From: Salinigranum marinum
Lineage (GTDB): Archaea; Halobacteriota; Halobacteria; Halobacteriales; Haloferacaceae
Assembly: GCF_024228675.1 (NCBI RefSeq)
Contig: NZ_CP100461.1
Span: 558,001-622,000 of the forward strand
DNA: 64,000 nt
Reading direction: 5' to 3'
Shown: positions 60,746-64,000 of the stretch, in pieces
Layout: each line of letters begins with the position of its first letter
How positions within the stretch are numbered: the stretch's first letter is position 1
Position numbers and translations under genes: made by a program
Notes under the pieces: generated by a model
Told to the model about the DNA's origin: nothing
Seen by the model: the letters and a program-made list of their open reading frames with translations, nothing else
Database searches by the model: none

Positions 60746-62131
60746 ATGGAACGCGTGGACGTGGCCATCGTCGGCGGCGGGCCTGCGGGGTCGTCAGCGG
60801 CGCACGCCGCCGCGGAGACCGGGGCTTCGGTGCTGGTACTGGAGAAGGGGGTTCCCCGGGCCGACCGCCCCGATCGGCTGGGCCCGGATTCGACGGACGC
60901 CGCCGGGATCCTCGACTACTGGGTCGACATCATGGGGATCCATCCCGACGAGTTCCCCGACGGCGTCTTGGTGCATCACCTCGACCGCGCGGAGTTCATC
61001 GGTCCGACCGAGTCCGTGACGATGCGCTCGACGGGAATCGACTCCTCGTACGACCACTTCGGCTACTGTTTCAACCGCGCGCGGTTCGACGACTTCCTCC
61101 GCGACCGCGCCGAGCGAAGCGGTGCCGAGTACCGCGCGGGTGTCTCCGTCCGCGACGTCGAAACCGACCCCATCGGCACCGACCCCAGACACCTGGTCAG
61201 GACCGCCGACGGGTCGAACGTCGGGGCCGACTTCCTCGTCCTCGCCGACGGCCCACAGCGGACGGTCACCAACAAGGTGCTCGACAGGCTCCTCCCGTTC
61301 GACATCACCGACCGACTGGCCTCCACGACGGCCAACCACATCGCCTACCAGGAACACCGGCGGTTCCCCGAGGAGGCGTTCGAGGAGGTGTCGGGCGCGA
61401 TCAAGTTCTGGTGGGGATACATGCCGGGCCACACGGCGTACCCCTGGATCTTCCCGAACGACGACAACGTCTGCCGCGTGGGGCTGACGATGCCCATCGG
61501 GCTGGACCTCTCGACGGTCGACGACCGCGAGAAGTACCAGCTCCTCCGCCCCGAGGACGAGCGCGTCCCGCAGGGTCGGGAGTACGTCCGTCGACTCCTC
61601 GAACGGGAGTACGGCGACGAGTACGACATCGAGAGTGACTTCCCGCTCGTCGAGGAACGCGGGAAGTCGAAGGGGACGGAGACGTATCCCATCTCGTCGA
61701 CACGGCCCATCGACTCGCCCGCGGCGGCGGGTATCGCGGTCGTCGGAGGGGCGATGGGCGCGACCTCGGCGTTCCACGAGGGAGGTGACCACGTCGCGGT
61801 CCGCACGGGCACGATCGCCGGTCGGCTGGCGGGCGAGGGCGACCTCTCCGCGTACAACCGAACGTGGAAAGCGGCGATCGACGACGAGGTCCTCCGGAAC
61901 GTCGCGATGGCGGACATCGTCCACGACTACGGCCCCGACGACTGGGACTGGGCGTTCAAGACCGCTCGAAAACTGCAGACAGACGAAGGGGGCTACCGCT
62001 CGCTCAGCGTCTCGAAGATGGGGGCTGGCGTGAGTGCGGCCCGGCTCGTCGGGACGTACAAGAAGCGCAAGTTCCGGTTCAGGAACGGCAAGTACGTCCA
62101 GATCCGCGAGGACGAGTACGACGTCGCCTGA
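60746..62131 (+). CDS. Geranylgeranyl reductase-like FAD-dependent oxidoreductase
   Basis: A 461-residue flavoprotein of the geranylgeranyl reductase/p-hydroxybenzoate hydroxylase-like family. DVAIVGGGPAGSSAAHAAAETGASVLVLEKG binds FAD at the N-terminus, and a second motif is FLVLADGPQRTVTNKVLDRL. AIKFWWGYMPGHTAYPWIFPNDDNVCRVGLTMP is characteristic of the archaeal branch. It may reduce isoprenoid double bonds, for instance of archaeol lipids or quinone side chains, but the exact substrate cannot be told. The N-terminal start at 60746 fits the TATA box; the start at 60710 would add 12 residues. Confidence 0.84.
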   Translation: MERVDVAIVGGGPAGSSAAHAAAETGASVLVLEKGVPRADRPDRLGPDSTDAAGILDYWVDIMGIHPDEFPDGVLVHHLDRAEFIGPTESVTMRSTGIDSSYDHFGYCFNRARFDDFLRDRAERSGAEYRAGVSVRDVETDPIGTDPRHLVRTADGSNVGADFLVLADGPQRTVTNKVLDRLLPFDITDRLASTTANHIAYQEHRRFPEEAFEEVSGAIKFWWGYMPGHTAYPWIFPNDDNVCRVGLTMPIGLDLSTVDDREKYQLLRPEDERVPQGREYVRRLLEREYGDEYDIESDFPLVEERGKSKGTETYPISSTRPIDSPAAAGIAVVGGAMGATSAFHEGGDHVAVRTGTIAGRLAGEGDLSAYNRTWKAAIDDEVLRNVAMADIVHDYGPDDWDWAFKTARKLQTDEGGYRSLSVSKMGAGVSAARLVGTYKKRKFRFRNGKYVQIREDEYDVA

Positions 62132-62196
62132 CGCTCGGTCCGACCAGGTCACCCACACGCGGTTCGGTTCCGATCAGCCCAGAGCAGCGGCCCCGT

Positions 62197-62916
62197 TCAC
62201 GACTCGGCCGTGTTCGTCGAGGTCGTCTCGGTTCCGTTCGCCGCTTCGGCCGCCGTGGCGGTTCCCGTGCCGGCCGTCTGACTCTGCTCCTGTTCTTGGC
62301 CCTGCCCGCCGTTCGTCCCCGTCGCGTCCGCGCTGGAACCCGCACCAGTAGCCGCCGGCGTCGTCAGGTTCAGTCCCGTCCGGGCGTCGACGGGCGCGAG
62401 CGTGTACGTCCCGTTGTCGCCTTCGGACGCGCTCACGTCGAGGAGCAGCGCCGTCTCCGTGTCCGGTTCGACCCCGAACCCGGTGCTCACGTTCAGCGTC
62501 CCGCCGGGGAGCGTCACGTTCGCCCGTTCGCCCGACGCCAGCGTCGCCTCGACGTCGGTCACGGTGAGGACGACCGTCGTGTACTCCTCCCTGACCGGGA
62601 GTGCCACCGTGTCGACGAACGCGGCCGAGTCGCCCTGGACGGTCGTCAGATCGACCGTCGTCCGGTTCACCGTTCGGTCGAACCGCTGGGTCTCGGTTCC
62701 GTTCGCCGGGGTGTTCGGATCGCCGTTGGCCCGGTCGCCCGGGACGAAGCTCACGTCACTCACCGTCACGTTCAGGTGAGCGAACCCCTCGACCGGTTGG
62801 CCCTGGTTCCCGACGTAGACGTCGACGCTTCCTTCGAGATCCCTCCCACCCGGACTGCCGGTACAGCCCGCCACGAGGACGATCACGACCACGAGAGCGG
62901 TGATCCGCGAATTCAT
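62197..62916 (-). CDS. Lipoprotein with DUF4382-like domain
   Basis: A 239-residue exported lipoprotein. The N-terminus MNSRITALVVVIVLVAGC has a signal segment and lipobox LVAGC. The mature part starts with a DUF4382-like beta domain: EGSVDVYVGNQGQPVEGFAHLNVTVSDVSFVP, then TVDLTTVQGDSAAFVDTVALPVREEYTTVVLTVTDVEA. The tail of about 60 residues is rich in Thr, Gln, Gly and Ala, low-complexity and likely surface-exposed. Function unknown; the family is suggested to bind carbohydrate. Convergent with the flavoprotein gene. Confidence 0.82.
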   Translation of the reverse strand: MNSRITALVVVIVLVAGCTGSPGGRDLEGSVDVYVGNQGQPVEGFAHLNVTVSDVSFVPGDRANGDPNTPANGTETQRFDRTVNRTTVDLTTVQGDSAAFVDTVALPVREEYTTVVLTVTDVEATLASGERANVTLPGGTLNVSTGFGVEPDTETALLLDVSASEGDNGTYTLAPVDARTGLNLTTPAATGAGSSADATGTNGGQGQEQEQSQTAGTGTATAAEAANGTETTSTNTAES

Positions 62917-63616
62917 CTGTCGTCTGCCACGTATTCGAAATATAAATATTCCTGGATATCGGCGGCTCGGACGGCTGTCGCAACTGGTTTGTCGCTGCGT
63001 CCGTTATAGTCAATCCACACCGCAGTCCCCGCCCGAGCACGCCCAAGAGGGCGCGATGACGCGCGGAGAACCCCGGTGTGGGATAGACAGGTCCGCCCGC
63101 GCCTGGTCCAGTTCGGACCGAACGCGGGTCGCCCGGCACGAGGGTTTCCCGGTCGACACGGCACGCAGCCCAGGGATGAGACCGGTCGTTAGTGTTCCGG
63201 GCGTACATTTCGAATTCCGAAAGCACACCACCGACGTCGACCTGAACGAAGTAAAACGGAAGACACCTTCGGGTGCTGGCAGCCAGTCCTTCGCCTCCTC
63301 GGGTCGCTCGGTCTCTCGTGCTGGACGCAGATGACGAGTTCGTTGTCTTCGACGGTGCTGGTCTCGCAGGCGTAGGACACTGATGCGAGGGAATCAATTG
63401 GCTAATATCCAGCAACTGAGAGACAGACGGAGCGTCCGAATTGTCGTCGGAGGTGGCCGGTTCGCGCCCTCGAATCAGTACGCTCGCGAGATCGTCAATC
63501 CCGTATTTTCACAGGCGACAGCCACGACAGACGATTCAGCGTCCCGGTTCGATACGGTCCTCCCCGGCCGCCGAGTCCCCGGTTGCACCCCGAGCAAACA
63601 CCGGCCCCGGCCGCGT
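62917..63616. other. Gene-poor 700 bp with lower GC and a probable decayed gene
   Basis: No intact gene can be supported. The stretch just upstream of the lipoprotein gene (62920-62960) is AT-rich and likely holds its promoter. A probable decayed coding fragment lies at 63230-63404 on the minus strand. The rest, to the next gene, has mixed composition and no repeat I can see. Confidence 0.5.
63230..63404 (-). pseudogene. Frameshifted remnant of a DUF1214-type gene (C-terminal part)
   Basis: Reading on the minus strand, one frame encodes TVEDNELVICVQHERPSDP with strong haloarchaeal codon use (63380 downwards). At about 63300 the homology continues in another frame as EEAKDWLPAPEGVFRF. Joined, the two give ELVICVQHE, then AKDWLPAPEG, which resembles the C-terminus of DUF1254/DUF1214 proteins (a pattern like IYIQHxxP...NWLPAPxGxF). 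A one-base loss between the CCN and GAG codons would explain the shift. No start codon or upstream domain remains, so it looks like a dead remnant. Confidence 0.35.
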
Positions 63617-63916
63617 CTATCTGTCCGGGGCGGAGGCCGCCGTGACGTACACGCCGGCCATCTCCGTCGTCTCGACGGTCAACGTGACTTCCTCGTCCTC
63701 ATCGACACGCTGATTCGTCACGACAGTCACCGCCTCGATCGGTCTGCGACGAACGAACGCTCCGACGAGTTCCAGTATCGAGGGGTGGCCCCCTCGCCGG
63801 AGGACGAGCACGTATCGTGACTCGGCCAGTTCCTGCAGACCGGGTGTCAGGTCGTGGTCGTCCAGTTCGTCCGGGGGGATGACGTGCAGGACTTGCCCCT
63901 GAATCGTCTCGGTCAC
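63617..63916 (-). CDS. Small hypothetical haloarchaeal protein, 99 aa
   Basis: A 99-residue soluble, acidic protein: TIQGQVLHVIPPDELDDHDLTPGLQELAESRYVLVLRRG, then LVGAFVRRRPIEAVTVVTNQRVDEDEEVTLTVETTEMAGVYV. It reads as two beta-rich halves, and the family appears widespread in haloarchaea but has no known function (possibly the group called DUF7526, from memory). The ATG at 63916 gives the full reading; the 84 nt to the window end hold only its promoter region. Confidence 0.65.
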   Translation of the reverse strand: MTETIQGQVLHVIPPDELDDHDLTPGLQELAESRYVLVLRRGGHPSILELVGAFVRRRPIEAVTVVTNQRVDEDEEVTLTVETTEMAGVYVTAASAPDR

Positions 63917-64000
63917 AGTGTCCGAAGGAGGGCGAAGAGAAAGAATGGTGTGCTATCGATCGACGCGACGGCGCCTGAATCGAACTCGGCCGGCGCTCGC

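Noticed and set aside
1-64000. CRISPR arrays, tRNA, rRNA, insertion sequences, integrase or origin genes
   Set aside because: I saw no regularly spaced identical repeats, no cloverleaf-like conserved sequence, and no transposase, integrase or Orc1/Cdc6 protein.

Overview
The window is a piece of a haloarchaeal genome (class Halobacteria). The evidence is the very high GC content with GC-rich third codon positions, strongly acidic predicted proteins, and mostly leaderless genes with TATA-like boxes about 25-30 nt before the start codon. Marker families agree: S17e, CofD of F420 synthesis, archaeal Hpt, the three-part PccA/PccB/PccX carboxylase, and a PGF-CTERM surface protein. The genus cannot be fixed from this sequence. 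I see no tRNA, rRNA, CRISPR array, insertion sequence or origin.

Layout. (1) 1-6295: a galactoside/galactonate cluster with the end of a glycoside hydrolase, D-galactonate dehydratase, a GH5-like hydrolase, an SDR dehydrogenase, and divergent KDG/KDGal kinase and KDP(G/Gal) aldolase. Together they outline a DeLey-Doudoroff type route to pyruvate and glyceraldehyde-3-phosphate. (2) 6296-7148: a gene-poor, locally AT-rich gap. (3) 7149-9967: a small HTH protein, then a molybdenum-cofactor pair (MobA-like transferase, MoeA) and an unknown gene. (4) 10106-20781: an AbrB-type mini-regulator and a nine-gene aerobic carbon monoxide dehydrogenase operon (coxG-M-S-L, an XdhC-YHS fusion, coxD, coxE, a DUF364-like gene and a second XdhC). 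CoxL carries the form I signature AYRCSFR, so this is a true CO dehydrogenase candidate. The upstream Mo-cofactor genes fit its needs.

(5) 20778-30065: mixed housekeeping genes (HAD phosphatase, MsrA, Hpt, CBS protein, zinc-ribbon membrane protein, succinyl-CoA synthetase, a RimK/retropepsin-like fusion, quinone reductase, HTH). (6) 30197-34108: two tandem SNF-type sodium symporters and a DMT exporter. (7) 34295-36097: pccB-pccX. The partner pccA, with birA, lies at 48116-51278, so the complete biotin-dependent propionyl/acetyl-CoA carboxylase is encoded in the window in two places. (8) 36443-41763: S17e, an exported PGF-CTERM protein, and a four-gene minus-strand cofactor group (DUF447, CitG-like, Dus-like flavoprotein, cofD). 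(9) 41983-49421: a TetR/MATE efflux pair with a clear operator, HD hydrolase, sensor kinase, amidohydrolase, birA. (10) 51553-62131: asd, rhomboid protease, then a lactate/2-hydroxyacid block (giant D-lactate dehydrogenase, glyoxalase, FAH-family hydrolase, D-2-hydroxyacid dehydrogenase), an MFS transporter and a geranylgeranyl-reductase-like flavoprotein. (11) 62197-63916: a DUF4382-like lipoprotein, a gene-poor stretch with a probable decayed gene, and a small hypothetical gene.

The most interesting system is the cox operon. Besides the catalytic subunits it carries several potential metal-binding additions (a YHS domain fused to an XdhC protein through a His/Asp-rich linker, a Cys-rich tail on CoxS, a DUF364-type protein) that could belong to a dedicated route for building the Mo-S-Cu centre.
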